From a bacterium (lineage in GTDB: Bacteria; Cyanobacteriota; Vampirovibrionia; Obscuribacterales; Obscuribacteraceae), in contig JAUIJG010000076.1 of NCBI GenBank assembly GCA_030431355.1, positions 1 through 15,529 of the forward strand: DNA of 15,529 nt, read 5' to 3'. Positions within the stretch are counted from its first letter, which is position 1, and each line of letters begins with the position of its first letter. Below are positions 14,543 to 15,529 of this stretch, one piece after another. Made by a program: the position numbers and the translations under genes. The notes below the pieces were generated by a model. It did not search any database and was not told the DNA's origin. It saw only the letters and a program-made list of their open reading frames with translations.

Positions 14543-15463
14543 TTGACCTCTTCAACTCCGACCACTGAGACTGATTATCTCTCCCTGGGCAAACAAGGCC
14601 GCTCCGAGGGATGGCTTTACTTTTTGGGCATACTCCTCGGATGCATATTCTACTTTGTAGGTGGAATTGTTATTTACCTGTTAGCAATCTGCATAGCTGC
14701 CGGCGGCTGGCCAGAATTTGATCCAAAAACAAGCCATGTGCTAAACGTTGATCCGATAGCTGAATACATAGCCCTGAACCTCTCTATTTCACCATTTCTG
14801 GTATCAGTTCTGGTCTGGGTAAAGTTAGTACACAAGCGGTCTCTGATAACTCTCGTATCTCCAGTAGGCAAAATCCGCTGGAAGAGAATAGGAGTTGGCT
14901 TTGTTATCTGGTTCTTACTTGGTATAGCTTCGGTTGGAATAGATTATCCTTTTCATCCAGAGGCTTATAGATTTACTTTTGAGCCGATGGAATTCTTTTC
15001 AAGACTGCCGCTTGTGTTATTGATGACCCCAATTCAAACAACAACTGAAGAGCTATTTTTCAGAGGTTGGCTGTTGCAAGGTATGGCTCTAGCAACCAGG
15101 AACATTTGGGTACTTTCGATCATAAACGGACTTCTCTTTCTGGTACCACATCTACTAAACCCGGAAATGCCGAACGATCCAATCTTGGTTGGTGCAATGT
15201 ATGTCGGAATTGGAATACTGCTTTCGTATGTAACCATTCGCTCAAATGGTCTTGAGTACGCTCTTGGCATTCACGCCGCCAACAACCTCTTTGCGCTATT
15301 CGTAAGGCTTGACGAAGGCGTCCTGCCGGTTCCATCTATTTTGAGAGTATCGGAAATGTTGCCTGGTCTGGACCTAGTCACGTTCACTGTAAGTGCGGTG
15401 ATATTCTCAATCATTGTCGGGAAGCTGACCACTAAAGAAGCTCACCCCAAAAACAATTGGTGA
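14543..15463 (+). CDS. CPBP (Abi) family intramembrane glutamic endopeptidase
   Basis: This 306-aa protein starts at a TTG; an upstream in-frame stop at 14510 leaves no ATG choice. About eight hydrophobic helices are visible (roughly 24-52, 76-97, 115-134, 152-164, 187-203, 215-232, 238-256, 276-293). The three family motifs are present: EExxxR as EELFFR (169-174), FxxxH as FLVPH (199-203) and HxxxN as HAANN (H244, N248). These place it in the CPBP/Rce1/Abi group, whose members cleave within or near the membrane. In bacteria they include bacteriocin-immunity and signalling proteases. No substrate gene such as a bacteriocin peptide is adjacent. The near-consensus promoter suggests its own transcription. 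Confidence 0.93.
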   Translation: MTSSTPTTETDYLSLGKQGRSEGWLYFLGILLGCIFYFVGGIVIYLLAICIAAGGWPEFDPKTSHVLNVDPIAEYIALNLSISPFLVSVLVWVKLVHKRSLITLVSPVGKIRWKRIGVGFVIWFLLGIASVGIDYPFHPEAYRFTFEPMEFFSRLPLVLLMTPIQTTTEELFFRGWLLQGMALATRNIWVLSIINGLLFLVPHLLNPEMPNDPILVGAMYVGIGILLSYVTIRSNGLEYALGIHAANNLFALFVRLDEGVLPVPSILRVSEMLPGLDLVTFTVSAVIFSIIVGKLTTKEAHPKNNW

Positions 15464-15529
15464 ATTTAATTGCTAACTAGTACTCTAAAACAAAGTATTG
15501 TCTTCAACATTTTAGTTTCATGCGCCTCA

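Overview
This window most likely comes from a free-living Gram-negative-type bacterium of roughly neutral GC. The mix of genes fits the non-photosynthetic sister lineage of Cyanobacteria (Melainabacteria/Vampirovibrionia, Obscuribacterales-like): eukaryote-like Ser/Thr kinases with varied sensor domains, TPR and LRR proteins, EF-hand-like/LysM proteins, and Sec-exported proteins of unknown function. That placement is an inference from gene style. No rRNA or other marker gene is present to confirm it. No tRNA, rRNA, CRISPR array, insertion sequence or phage gene was seen.

Left part (1-4.8 kb): a gene open at the left edge encodes a small beta-barrel-like domain. It is followed on the same strand by a predicted pseudokinase (HRD motif replaced by HSS) and, 19 nt later, a membrane-anchored SAF-TPR protein. 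A convergent alpha/beta hydrolase with epoxide-hydrolase residues comes next. Divergent from the hydrolase is a proline/glutamine-rich protein with a GGDEF-type domain whose signature has become GENQI. This part therefore holds two degenerate signalling enzymes within about 4 kb, which suggests binding or scaffold roles rather than catalysis.

Middle part (4.8-10.2 kb): an exported Ser-rich protein (minus strand) precedes a Ser/Thr kinase that looks fully active. This kinase has one transmembrane helix and a C-terminal LRR domain predicted to lie outside the membrane, so it is a one-protein sensor kinase. Next is a 772-aa protein with its own sigma70-like promoter, a strong Shine-Dalgarno and a downstream intrinsic terminator. 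It is built from two ~270-aa duplicated EF-hand-like units, an Arg/Glu/Pro linker and two LysM-like domains.

Right part (10.3-15.5 kb): mostly metabolic and accessory genes. In order they are a PaaI-type hotdog thioesterase, an internally deleted GNAT acetyltransferase remnant, a SAM methyltransferase (minus), a small two-helix membrane protein, an exported propeller-like protein (minus), a jelly-roll-like protein (minus), a small coiled-coil protein, and a CPBP (Abi) intramembrane protease with a near-consensus promoter. A perfect 12-bp inverted repeat spans the stop codon of the exported propeller-like protein, between two convergent genes.

Several genes appear to use GTG or TTG starts. 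No gene-free stretch exceeds about 300 nt. The three longest spacers (about 240-280 nt) hold the promoters, dyads and terminator listed below.
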